Assembly (NCBI GenBank): GCA_013289695.1
Contig: JABCZK010000003.1
Coordinates: 124,001-188,000 of the forward strand
Direction: 5' to 3'
From: Acidobacteriota bacterium
GTDB lineage: Bacteria; Acidobacteriota; Terriglobia; Acidiferrales; UBA7541
DNA: 64,000 nt
The notes below the pieces were generated by a model, which saw only the letters and a list, made by a program, of their open reading frames with translations, made no database searches and was not told the DNA's origin. The position numbers were made by a program, and so were the translations under genes. Below, piece by piece: positions 37,263 through 45,099 of this stretch; the first letter of the stretch is position 1, and each line of letters opens with the position of its first letter.

Positions 37263-37724
37263 CTATTCCTCTCCAATATCTTCGTTCCAAACCGCCGGAT
37301 GCGCGCGAATGTAATCCCCCAGCAGCGCCACACATTCCGCCGAATCCAGATCAATGACCTGGATGCCGAGGGAGCGAAGCCAGTCAATCCCTCCCTGAAA
37401 GTTGCGGCTCTCACCCACCACCACCGTGCCAAAGCCAAACTGCCGCACTAACCCGCTGCAATACCAGCAAGGCGCCAGGGTCGTAACCATAATAAGGTTG
37501 CGATAACTGCGCTGCCGCCCCGCCTTGCGGAAGGCGTCCGTCTCGCCGTGGACCGAGGGGTCGCCCTGCTGCACCCGCCGGTTGTGTCCCGCGCCGATGA
37601 GCTTGCCGGTGGAGTCGAAGATGGCGGCGCCGATGGGGATGCCGCCTTCGGCAAGGCCGGTGCGCGCTTCTTTTAGTGCCACGGCGAGCATGGCGGGGTA
37701 ATCGAGTGTGTTCGTCATGGTCAT
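37263..37724 (-). CDS. Yeast-type cytosine deaminase-like zinc enzyme
   Basis: This 153-residue deaminase has the cytidine-deaminase-like zinc site: H59 and E61 in VHGETDAF and C86/C89 in LAPCWYC. The length and spacing match the small fungal cytosine deaminase type (Fcy1-like) much better than the large bacterial CodA. It would hydrolyse cytosine or a related amino-pyrimidine or purine to the oxo form in the cytoplasm. The second ATG two codons in is an alternative start. Guanine deaminases and tRNA-adenosine deaminases share this fold, but the tail FQGGIDWLRSLGIQVIDLD fits the cytosine type. Confidence 0.88.
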   Translation of the reverse strand: MTMTNTLDYPAMLAVALKEARTGLAEGGIPIGAAIFDSTGKLIGAGHNRRVQQGDPSVHGETDAFRKAGRQRSYRNLIMVTTLAPCWYCSGLVRQFGFGTVVVGESRNFQGGIDWLRSLGIQVIDLDSAECVALLGDYIRAHPAVWNEDIGEE

Positions 37725-37812
37725 CTTATACTCGCAGCGGCGCTAGGCTGAGAAGCGCAATTTGCCGCGCGCAACAGTAGTGACTGATTTATATTGAGCG
37801 GTGAGGATAGCG

Positions 37813-38763
37813 ATGAAGGCTGCAATCTTTGTTCTCTGTTTTGCGTTTGCGTCGAGCGGTCTGCGCGCGCAGTCGCCCGGCTGGCAACCATCGCCGGGTC
37901 ATAGGCAAGTGCCGATCTGGCCGGGGGCGGTACCGGATGCGCAGCCTGCCGCGGGACCGGAGGTCACCGCGACGGCCGAGAATCAGGTCGCCGGAAGGCC
38001 ATGGGATTATGTGGAGAACGTATCGCGGCCTACGATGACGCTCTATTCTCCCGCAGGAAAGAACACCGGCGTTGCGGTCGTGGTGTTTCCCGGCGGGGGA
38101 TATCAGATTCTGGCCATCGATCTGGAAGGCACGGAGGTCTGTGACTGGCTGACGGCCAAAGGGATCACCTGTGTGCTGTTGAAGTACCGCGTACCGAATT
38201 CGGGGATGCACTGGGAGAAGCAATGTGACTGCCAGGTCAACCCGAAATCACCGACGGCCCTCGAAGATGCGCAGAGGACGGTTGGCCTGGTGCGCTTTCA
38301 CGCCGCGGAGTGGCATATCGATCCACACAAGATCGGAGTGCTGGGGTTTTCGGCAGGCGGCCATATGGTGGCCGCGATGAGCACACATTTCGAGCAGCGT
38401 CTATACCCGGCTGTGGATGCGGCCGACAAAGAAAGTTGCCGCCCGGATTTTGCGGTGGCTCTGTATCCGGGGCATCTCTGGATTGACAACAAAAAATTCG
38501 AGTTGAATCCGGATATCCGCGCGCATATCACGCGCGAGACGCCGCCGACGTTTTTGCTGCAGGCCAAGGATGACAACGTGGACAGTGTCAAGAACTCGCT
38601 CGTTTACGACATCGCGCTGAAGAACGCCGGCGTGCCCGTCGAGATGCATTTGTACGCGCAAGGCGGCCACGCGTTCGGCCTGCGGCGCACGCAGCTTCCG
38701 ATTACAGAATGGCCTCAATTAGTCGAGACGTGGCTGGGCACAATCGGAGTAATTCCAAAGTGA
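37813..38763 (+). CDS. Secreted alpha/beta-hydrolase (acetyl esterase-like)
   Basis: This 316-residue hydrolase has a signal peptide (MKAAIFVLCFAFASSGLRA, cleavage before QSPGW). Features are an oxyanion-type VVVFPGGGYQILA, nucleophile elbow GFSAGG, acid residue in LLQAKDDNVDS and catalytic histidine in QGGHAFGLR. This is the plan of secreted acetyl-xylan or carbohydrate esterases of the BD-FAE type. The ATG at 37813 is chosen over a GTG 12 bp upstream because GAGGAT sits about 4 bp before it and the signal peptide then begins cleanly. It would act on polymers or oligosaccharides outside the cytoplasm. Confidence 0.9.
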   Translation: MKAAIFVLCFAFASSGLRAQSPGWQPSPGHRQVPIWPGAVPDAQPAAGPEVTATAENQVAGRPWDYVENVSRPTMTLYSPAGKNTGVAVVVFPGGGYQILAIDLEGTEVCDWLTAKGITCVLLKYRVPNSGMHWEKQCDCQVNPKSPTALEDAQRTVGLVRFHAAEWHIDPHKIGVLGFSAGGHMVAAMSTHFEQRLYPAVDAADKESCRPDFAVALYPGHLWIDNKKFELNPDIRAHITRETPPTFLLQAKDDNVDSVKNSLVYDIALKNAGVPVEMHLYAQGGHAFGLRRTQLPITEWPQLVETWLGTIGVIPK

Positions 38764-38928
38764 TTGCAAGAGGCGAAGCTTCGGTTGCGACCGCCCGCAA
38801 CCAAGCGAATTTGTTAGTCCTGCCTGGCAGTCTGAATAGGATTCGGCCCGCAGCCTAGGTCCGGCACGCTCACCGGGAGTTTCGGACTACCTCCGAGTAG
38901 CGGACAATCCGGAAGTCAGGCCGGCGGG

Positions 38929-39513
38929 CTATGCGACGGGGCGCGAACCGGTGATGAGAATGTCCACGAGCCGTTTTGCGCTTTGCTGCCAGTCAGGGCT
39001 GGTCGTCACGTGGGCGACGCCGACAAGTGCGCGAAGCAGATCCGTGGGATCAATGTCTTTCCGTATGTCGCCGCTCTTGATCGCGCGCTTCACCAGGACA
39101 CTAAGCGCTTCATGGATCTGAGCGTGGGAAGAAGCGAACACTTTCTTGGGATCTCCGATGAGAGTGCTCAGCACCGGGGCGATAATCTGCTTCGTCTCGA
39201 TGGCATCAACGAATAACAATAGCCAGGCTCGCAACGCTTCAATCGGGGGCATGCTCTGAGCGAACTTTCGCTCTGCCGCGGCCAGCTTTTCAATCTCCGA
39301 CCGATAAACCGCCTGTAGAAGTTCCTCACGCGTAGGAAAATGGCGATACAAAGTCCCCGGCCCGACGCCCGCCTCGCTGGCGATTTCATCCAAGCTGGTG
39401 TTGGCGCCGGACCGAGTGAAGGCCAGCTTGGCCACCTCCAAAATGCGCTCGCGATTCCGTTGGGCATCGGCCCGCGGCTTTCGCTGGGCAGGTTGTGAGG
39501 GTTTGCTGGGCAT
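38929..39513 (-). CDS. TetR-family transcriptional repressor
   Basis: This 194-residue regulator has an N-terminal HTH (about 20-65: RILEVAKLAFTRSGANTSLD, then GVGPGTLYRHFPTREELLQAV) and a helical ligand-binding domain (about 75-190). It is divergent from an SDR gene with 140 bp between the starts. Two identical-pattern inverted repeats in that gap (39541-39555 and 39572-39586) are the likely operators. The start has no Shine-Dalgarno sequence and is preceded by an A/T-rich tract. The likely role is repression of the SDR genes and of itself. Confidence 0.93.
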   Translation of the reverse strand: MPSKPSQPAQRKPRADAQRNRERILEVAKLAFTRSGANTSLDEIASEAGVGPGTLYRHFPTREELLQAVYRSEIEKLAAAERKFAQSMPPIEALRAWLLLFVDAIETKQIIAPVLSTLIGDPKKVFASSHAQIHEALSVLVKRAIKSGDIRKDIDPTDLLRALVGVAHVTTSPDWQQSAKRLVDILITGSRPVA

Positions 39514-39533
39514 AGCAAAAAAGTTAAAAAAAC

Positions 39534-39586
39534 TTGCAACCGGAGGCTATCTCCGGTTATCTTATGTGCTGCGGAGACACTCTCCG
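39534..39586. promoter_or_regulatory. Duplicated TetR operator overlapping the SDR promoter
   Basis: Two perfect copies of CGGAG-N5-CTCCG lie at 39541-39555 and 39572-39586, centre to centre 31 bp, about three helical turns. The first extends to the 8-bp arms AACCGGAG/CTCCGGTT (39538-39558). TTGCAA (39534-39539) and TATCTT (39558-39563) could be -35 and -10 elements of the rightward promoter with 18-bp spacing, so the first operator would sit between them. Binding by the adjacent TetR protein is inference. Confidence 0.65.
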
Positions 39587-39653
39587 TTTTATGCGAGCCG
39601 CGGCCGCTTGTCAATAGGCACCTTCTGAAGCGGAGGGGCGGGAGGAGAAAAAC

Positions 39654-40637
39654 ATGGCAGTGACATTGGGAGCTAGATCAACTACCGAAGACGTTTTGTC
39701 CGGTAGCAATCTACGCGGTAAGCGAGTGCTGGTGACAGGCGTTTCGGCCGGGATCGGCGTGGAAACGGCTCGCACGCTCGCGGCCCATGGCGCGCAGGTA
39801 ATTGGCACGGCGCGCGACTTGGCGAAAGGCGAAGCGGCGGCCGCTCAAATACGCAAGGACGCCGCGGCGAACGGTGGCAGCTTCGAGCTGGTCAAACTCG
39901 ATCTAGCCAGTCTGGCGAGCGTGCGAAACTGCGCGGGTCAACTGCTCCGAAAGGGCGAGCCGTTGGATGTGATCATCGCCAACGCAGGCGTGATGGCCAC
40001 GCCGTTTAGCTACACGACCGACAAATTCGAGATGCAGTTCGGCACCAATCACTTGGGCCACTTTGTCTTGATGAACAGGATTGCGCCGCTCATCCGCAAG
40101 GGAGGGCGATTGATCAACTTGTCTTCGGCAGGTCACCGCTTCTCGAACGTGGACCTGGACGATCCGAACTTTCAGCGAACGCCCTACGATCCCTTCCTCG
40201 CCTATGGCCGGTCGAAAACCGCAAACATTCTCTTCGCGGTCGCCTTCGACCAAAGGCACCGCGAACGCGGGGTGCGCGCCGCGGCGGTGCATCCAGGAGT
40301 CATCCAGACCGAGCTCGCCCGACACATGGACCCGAGCCACCTCGAAAACATGCTCAAACAAATGAACGATCAGCTCGCCGCGGAGGGCAAGGGGCCGTTC
40401 GCGTGGAAGACGATCCCGCAGGGAGCGGCCACCTCGGTATGGGCCGGTGTGGTCGCGCCGGCTGAGCAGATCGGCGGCCGCTATTGCGAGAACTGCCACG
40501 CGGGGGAAATCGTGCCTGACGGAGTGATGATCAGCGGTGTAAGCGAAGGAGTGCGCAAATATGCACTCGATCCGCACATGGCGGAGGCCCTTTGGAGGAA
40601 AAGCGAAGAAATGGTCGGGGAATCTTTTTCGCGTTAA
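39654..40637 (+). CDS. SDR oxidoreductase (retinol-dehydrogenase-like)
   Basis: This 327-residue short-chain dehydrogenase has the nucleotide motif TGVSAGIGVETARTLAAHG, NAGVMATP in the centre and the active-site YGRSKTANILF with catalytic Tyr and Lys. The GGAGGAG site 5-7 bp before the ATG is strong. It is the first gene after the TetR operator region and is followed by two more nucleotide-binding oxidoreductases on the same strand. The substrate is unknown. It is cytoplasmic and likely uses NADP(H) or NAD(H). Confidence 0.93.
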   Translation: MAVTLGARSTTEDVLSGSNLRGKRVLVTGVSAGIGVETARTLAAHGAQVIGTARDLAKGEAAAAQIRKDAAANGGSFELVKLDLASLASVRNCAGQLLRKGEPLDVIIANAGVMATPFSYTTDKFEMQFGTNHLGHFVLMNRIAPLIRKGGRLINLSSAGHRFSNVDLDDPNFQRTPYDPFLAYGRSKTANILFAVAFDQRHRERGVRAAAVHPGVIQTELARHMDPSHLENMLKQMNDQLAAEGKGPFAWKTIPQGAATSVWAGVVAPAEQIGGRYCENCHAGEIVPDGVMISGVSEGVRKYALDPHMAEALWRKSEEMVGESFSR

Positions 40638-40747
40638 GAACGAGGAATTATCAAAGTGTTTTTAACGCGAGCAGCGGGATTTTGCACTCGCAATCAGGCA
40701 CCGCGTAGGTACTGACTCGAAGGGAACAAGTAAATAAGGAGATTGTT

Positions 40748-41503
40748 ATGCACAACAAACCTGTCGCCCTGGTCACCGGGGCTAATCAAGGAATCGGTCT
40801 TCAAATCGCAAAGGATCTCGTGGCGCACGGCTGCACTGTGCTAGTCGGGTCGCGCAATCTGCAGCGCGGCGAGGCTGCGGCTAAGGAGGTTGGGCCGGAC
40901 GCACGCGCGCTCCAGCTCGACGTGACGGACAAGGCTTCGATCGCCGCCGCGGCCGAGCGCATCCGCAAGGAGCTTGGGCGCCTCGACGTGCTCGTTAACA
41001 ACGCGGCGATCTCCGATACGAGCAAGCAGCCGGGCATCTCCGTCCAGGAGTACGCGAAGTTGACCCGCCCCAGCAACGTGTCCCTGGATGAAGTGCGCGC
41101 GGTGTGGGAGACGAACGTGTTCGGCGTCCTCGCCGTTACCCAGGCGATGCTGCCGCTGCTGCGCGAGGCGCCAGCAGCCCGCATCGTGAACGTGTCGAGC
41201 GGCGTTGGCTCTCTGACCAGGAACGCGGACCGAGCCTCCCCGTGGCGCTCGATTTTCGGCCCCGTTTACCCTGCGTCCAAGACGGCTCTGAACGCCATCA
41301 CGCTCGCCATGGCGATTGAGCTGGAGTCAACCGGGATCAAAGTCAACGCCGCCTGCCCGGGCTATACCAAGACGAACCTCAACAACTATTCGGGCACGCG
41401 GACTGTCGAGGAGGGCGCCCGCGAGCCAGTGCGGCTCGCGCTGCTTGGTCCAGATGGTCTAACGGGCACGTTCTCGAACGAGGACGGCCCGCTCCCGTGG
41501 TGA
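40748..41503 (+). CDS. SDR oxidoreductase (carbonyl reductase-like)
   Basis: This 251-residue classical SDR has TGANQGIGLQIAKDLVAHG for the cofactor, NNAAISDT, the serine strand IVNVSSGVGS and YPASKTALNAIT as the active site. AAGGAG precedes the ATG by about 6 bp. The motif set resembles plant or bacterial carbonyl reductase-like SDRs, which reduce small carbonyls. It lies 110 bp downstream of the preceding SDR and is probably in the same TetR-controlled unit, although the gap leaves room for its own promoter. Confidence 0.93.
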   Translation: MHNKPVALVTGANQGIGLQIAKDLVAHGCTVLVGSRNLQRGEAAAKEVGPDARALQLDVTDKASIAAAAERIRKELGRLDVLVNNAAISDTSKQPGISVQEYAKLTRPSNVSLDEVRAVWETNVFGVLAVTQAMLPLLREAPAARIVNVSSGVGSLTRNADRASPWRSIFGPVYPASKTALNAITLAMAIELESTGIKVNAACPGYTKTNLNNYSGTRTVEEGAREPVRLALLGPDGLTGTFSNEDGPLPW

Positions 41504-41607
41504 CGTAGCCTCGAGAGCGCGAGCCCCTACGTAGCTGCGCCTCATCGTGGCAATCAAACTTACAAGACTGGCCTCATCGCACATTGAAATTAGAAGGAGG
41601 AGAGAAA

Positions 41608-42543
41608 ATGCGTATTTTCGTCACAGGTGCTACTGGTTTTATCGGTTCGGCTGTGGTTCAGGAACTTATCAGTGCGGGGCACTCGGTAATCGGGCTTGTT
41701 CGCTCAGAGGCGGGAACCAAATCCCTTATCGCCGCTGGTGCCGACGTGCTTCGAGGAGACTTGGAGGATCTCGGCAGTTTGCGCATCGGAGCGGCCATGT
41801 CCGATGCCGTGATTCACACCGCGTTTGTCCATGACTTCTCGAAATTCAAGCAGAACTGCGAGATCGACAAGCGCGCCATTGAGGCGCTCGGCGCCGCGCT
41901 CGCCGGTTCCCCCCGACCGTTGCTCGTCACCTCCGGGCTGGCTCTGCTGGCTTTGGGCCGCTCCGCGACCGAGGATGACGCCCCTGTTCACGCCTCCGCC
42001 TCGTATCCCCGCGCGTCGGAAGTGACAGCGATGTCGCTGCTGGCACGGGGGGTTCAAGCGTCGGTGGTGCGCCTCCCGCAGGTCCACGACCGAGTGAAAC
42101 AAGGCCTGGTCACCTATCTGATCAATATAGCGCGCCAGAAGGGTGTCTCGGCGTTTGTCGGTGACGGACTCAACCGCTGGGCCGCGGTGCACGTGCTCGA
42201 TGCGGCCCGTCTCTATAGGCTAGCAATTGAGAAGGGTGCCGCGGGCGCCAGATATCACGCGGTCGCCGAGGAGGGCGTGCCGATGAGAGTGATCGCCGAG
42301 TCAATCGGACGTGGCCTGAAAGTGCCGACGGTTTCCCTATCCGCCGATCAAGCAGGCGAGCACTTTGGCGCGCTGGGGCTCTTCGCTGGCCTAGATTTGG
42401 TGGCGTCCAGCGCGCTCACGCAGCAGCGGTTGGATTGGCGACCAACGCAAATTGGACTCATGGACGATCTTGAACACGCTTGCGACTTCGAGCGTGAAAA
42501 TGCCAAGGTCAACGAGGGTCGCTATGTAGCATCGTCACAATGA
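41608..42543 (+). CDS. NAD-dependent epimerase/dehydratase family protein
   Basis: This 311-residue extended or atypical SDR begins MRIFVTGATGFIGSAVVQEL, a classic cofactor motif. The ATG at 41608 has GGAGGAG 4-5 bp upstream, so it is preferred to an upstream in-frame start. The usual YxxxK is not obvious: the region after LLVTSGLALLALG reads SASYPRASEVTAMSL, close to the YxxxS/K of NmrA-like or atypical members. It may be a reductase or a redox-sensing dehydratase rather than a sugar epimerase. It is third in a row of oxidoreductases. Confidence 0.88.
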   Translation: MRIFVTGATGFIGSAVVQELISAGHSVIGLVRSEAGTKSLIAAGADVLRGDLEDLGSLRIGAAMSDAVIHTAFVHDFSKFKQNCEIDKRAIEALGAALAGSPRPLLVTSGLALLALGRSATEDDAPVHASASYPRASEVTAMSLLARGVQASVVRLPQVHDRVKQGLVTYLINIARQKGVSAFVGDGLNRWAAVHVLDAARLYRLAIEKGAAGARYHAVAEEGVPMRVIAESIGRGLKVPTVSLSADQAGEHFGALGLFAGLDLVASSALTQQRLDWRPTQIGLMDDLEHACDFERENAKVNEGRYVASSQ

Positions 42544-42624
42544 CGTTCGATGTTCGCAGCAAGAAACCGTGAATCGTCTTGTGATGCCGTTGATAGGTGC
42601 TGCACATGCAAGCATGCGGATCGC

Positions 42625-42825
42625 ATGGCCGTCATGATTCAGATCCGCAATGTGCCTTCCGACTTGCATCGTGAACTCAAAGTGCGTGCGGCGCTGAACG
42701 ACACCTCTCTTTCAGAATACGTGCTCCGCGAACTGCGTCACGTCCTGGATCGCCCAACTCTTGACGAAATGCGGGGACGCCTTTCGCGGCGCGGGCGCGT
42801 GCGGCGCGGCAAAAATCCTGGTTAG
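42625..42825 (+). CDS. FitA/VapB-like ribbon-helix-helix antitoxin-type protein (no toxin visible)
   Basis: This 66-residue protein begins MAVMIQIRNVPSDLHRELK, followed by RAALNDTSLSEYVLRELRHVL, the beta-helix-helix of FitA-like antitoxins. A basic tail ends RRGRVRRGKNPG. Such proteins normally precede a PIN-domain toxin on the same strand, but here the next gene is a convergent XRE regulator whose stop overlaps this stop. The start is set by the RHH alignment; no good ribosome site is seen. It may be a leftover antitoxin or a small stand-alone repressor. Confidence 0.75.
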   Translation: MAVMIQIRNVPSDLHRELKVRAALNDTSLSEYVLRELRHVLDRPTLDEMRGRLSRRGRVRRGKNPG

Positions 42826-43196
42826 AGATGGCCTTCCTTGTTGATTTTCGCGGCGGCGCGGAGGATTAGCCAGCGCTGTTTGCCGTCCATGCGGGCAAAT
42901 TGCTTGGCGAAGAGGCGCAGCTGGCGCGTGGTTTTCTGGTCGAGGCCCCAGATCGAGCCGGGTAGTTCTTTGGGGACATGCAGCTTTTTGACGGGAGCTT
43001 CATCGTCGGTGAAAAGCTGGTGGAGCGGGACTTCCAGGGCGCGCGCTAGTTTTTCCAGCGTCTCGATGGAAGGAACGGTGCGGCCATTTTCCAGGCGCGA
43101 GAGGTAACAGCGAAACAGGCCGGTGCGCTCCTGGATGTCGCCTTGCGAGAGGTTTTGCGCTTCGCGAAGCCGTTTGAGCCTTTCGCTGATGACCAT
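42822..43196 (-). CDS. XRE-family HTH transcriptional regulator
   Basis: This 124-residue protein has an N-terminal Cro/CI-type HTH (about 6-62: LREAQNLSQGDIQERTGL, then YLSRLENGRTVPSIETL, ALEVPLHQLF). A C-terminal basic helical region follows (about 70-124, KTTRQLRLFAKQFARMDG). It overlaps the RHH gene tail to tail by 4 bp. The family commonly regulates small adaptive loci, including toxin-antitoxin loci; the targets here are unknown. Confidence 0.88.
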   Translation of the reverse strand: MVISERLKRLREAQNLSQGDIQERTGLFRCYLSRLENGRTVPSIETLEKLARALEVPLHQLFTDDEAPVKKLHVPKELPGSIWGLDQKTTRQLRLFAKQFARMDGKQRWLILRAAAKINKEGHL

Positions 43197-43498
43197 GGCG
43201 AGAGCTTACAATATTCTGCCGTGCCGACTCAATTATAGTTGAAGTAGAGGAACCCTGAGAATCAAAGGCCGCGCGGCGCAGCTCGAGCCCGTTCCGCATC
43301 GGCACCTCTCGCTGGCCCCATTCAGTGTTTCCACGGATGGGAACGTTTTTGGGCTGTGCGAAAAGTGACTCATATTGAACAGACTTCAAAATCCGCCTAG
43401 GGCATTATTCGCAAGTCAAGCAGTCCCTCCATCCGCGCAACCCGCAGCAACCAAGCCAGACCGGGCAAACGAAGGATGATCAGGAAAGGTTATGAAAA
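43197..43498. promoter_or_regulatory. Divergent promoter region XRE regulator / WXXGXW protein
   Basis: This gap of about 302 bp lies between head-to-head genes. A perfect -10 (TATAAT on the minus strand) is at 43232-43237, about 36 bp before the XRE start, within a partial dyad TCAATTATAGTTGA (43230-43243) that could be an autoregulatory site. AGGAAAGG near 43479-43486 serves the rightward gene. No -35 could be assigned with confidence. Confidence 0.45.
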
Positions 43499-44896
43499 AT
43501 GCGTACTATCCGCTCGATTCAATATTTTTTACTCGCACTTGTAATTTTGGCGGTGCCAGCGACGTCCCGCGCGCAGTTCAGCGCGTCCATTACGATCGCG
43601 CCACCGGAACTGGTCGTGTATTCGCAACCGATCTGCCCGCAGGAGGGCTATCTCTGGACGCCGGGTTACTGGGCTTATGGCGACGAGGGCTACTTCTGGG
43701 TACCGGGCACATGGATTGAACCACCCAGCGAAGGCCTGCTCTGGACTCCCGGCTATTGGGGATGGAACGATGGCGCCTACGCCTGGAACGGTGGGTATTG
43801 GGGTAGTGAAGTAGGCTTCTACGGCGGCGTAAATTATGGATACGGCTACGGTGGCTCCGGGTACGAAGGCGGCTACTGGCGCAACAATCAGTTCAGCTAC
43901 AACTCGTCGGTGAACAATTTCGGCGGCGAGCATTACCGCAACAGCTATGACAAGCGGGTGAGCGTCAACACGTCCAGCCATGTCAGTTTTAACGGCGGAT
44001 CAGGTGGAATCACGGCGCGACCGACGGCCAAGGAAGAAACCTACGCGCGGGCGTCGCACACTCCGGCCACCGCTGCGCAAACAAGCCACCAAAGCGCGGC
44101 GGGCGGGAACCATGAAATGCTCGCGTCGGTGAATCACGGGCGTCCGGCGGTCGCGGCAACGTCCAAGCCGGGTGAGTTCTCCGGCAAGGGCGTGGTAGCG
44201 GCGCGCGGTGCTCCAGCCGAGAACAAGGCAAGCGAGACGAAGGCGACTGCGAATAAGGCTGCTGAATCCAAGGCGACTGAGAACAAGGCCGCTGAGAATA
44301 AAACGGCCGAGAACAAAGCGACCGCGAATAAAGCCGAAGCAAATAAGGCAGCCGAGACGAAGGCGACCGAGAACAAAGCCGCTGCGAGCAAGGCGAGCGA
44401 GAACAAGGCCACTGCGAATCGAGCGGCTGCAAGTAAGGCGGCTGAGAATAAAGCCGCTGAAAATAAAGCTGCCGAGAACAAAGCCACGGAAAACAAGGCC
44501 GCTGCGAGTCGCGCGACGGCGAACAAGTCGAAAGAAAACAATGCCGCAGCGGCACGATCAAGCGAGAACAAGGCGACTGAGAACAAGCCGGCTGCAAGAC
44601 CGGCGCCCGAACATACTGCTGCGGCGCCGCACAACGCAGCTCGACCCGCTCAACCAGCTGCAAAATCCGAGTCGCCCCGCCCGGAAGTAAAACCCGTAGC
44701 TGCGAAACCAGCTGCAAAGCCAGAGCGTCAGGCTGCTCCCACGCACACAGAAAGCGCGCCGAAAGCGGCAGCACCGCAACATCAAGCTGCTCCGCAGCAG
44801 CACCAGGCCGCCCCGCAACAACATCAGTCTGCGCCGAAGCAGGAAGCCGCGCCCAAGGCCGAAGCGACGCGTCCCACTGAGGAGAAACCAAAATAA
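43499..44896 (+). CDS. Secreted WXXGXW-repeat protein with an ENKA-pentad tail
   Basis: This 465-residue exported protein has a signal peptide ([19 protein letters not shown], cleavage near SRA). A Trp/Tyr/Gly-rich region follows (about 48-130) with repeated W-PGYW or W-PGTW units. This is the WXXGXW/YXWGXW motif found in bacterial surface and periplasmic proteins. Residues about 241-366 are about 25 pentads of the [20 protein letters not shown] type. The C-terminus (about 370-465) is Pro/Ala/Gln-rich with three PQxHQAA-like units. The tail looks like a charged, extended or helical spacer, perhaps a wall or DNA/RNA-binding stalk. Function is unknown. A strong terminator follows. Confidence 0.85.
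   Translation: MRTIRSIQYFLLALVILAVPATSRAQFSASITIAPPELVVYSQPICPQEGYLWTPGYWAYGDEGYFWVPGTWIEPPSEGLLWTPGYWGWNDGAYAWNGGYWGSEVGFYGGVNYGYGYGGSGYEGGYWRNNQFSYNSSVNNFGGEHYRNSYDKRVSVNTSSHVSFNGGSGGITARPTAKEETYARASHTPATAAQTSHQSAAGGNHEMLASVNHGRPAVAATSKPGEFSGKGVVAARGAPAENKASETKATANKAAESKATENKAAENKTAENKATANKAEANKAAETKATENKAAASKASENKATANRAAASKAAENKAAENKAAENKATENKAAASRATANKSKENNAAAARSSENKATENKPAARPAPEHTAAAPHNAARPAQPAAKSESPRPEVKPVAAKPAAKPERQAAPTHTESAPKAAAPQHQAAPQQHQAAPQQHQSAPKQEAAPKAEATRPTEEKPK
44219..44596 (+). repeat. 15-bp coding repeats of the ENKA tail
   Basis: About 25 imperfect 15-bp units of the form GAG-AAC-AAG-GCC-GCN encode the pentads of the secreted protein. Units differ mostly in the first and last codons and at wobble bases, which suggests an old but repeatedly rearranged array. 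Copy number is expected to vary between strains. Confidence 0.85.
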
Positions 44897-44948
44897 GCCG
44901 CACCCCCGCTAAGACATAAAGGCCCCGCGCGACTAATTCACCCACCCC

Positions 44949-44989
44949 CGTGAGCGGTTCGTGGAAAGATCACGAGCCGCTCAATTTTT
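44949..44989 (+). terminator. Strong intrinsic terminator
   Basis: A long stem, GAGCGGTTCGTG with CACGAGCCGCTC (12 bp with one G-U pair, plus a closing T-A), encloses a 7-nt loop and is followed by AATTTTTTT. It lies 52 bp after the stop of the WXXGXW gene. On the other strand there is no T-run, so it acts on rightward transcription. Confidence 0.92.
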
Positions 44990-45099
44990 TTGGCTGGTCA
45001 AGTCCTCGTCGCCGGAGTCGGCAGGTGCGACGCCGAGCCAATGCGGACGCTTCCGGATTTTCTTGGCGCAGAGCGTAAGCGTAATGCGGGTGTGCGCGT

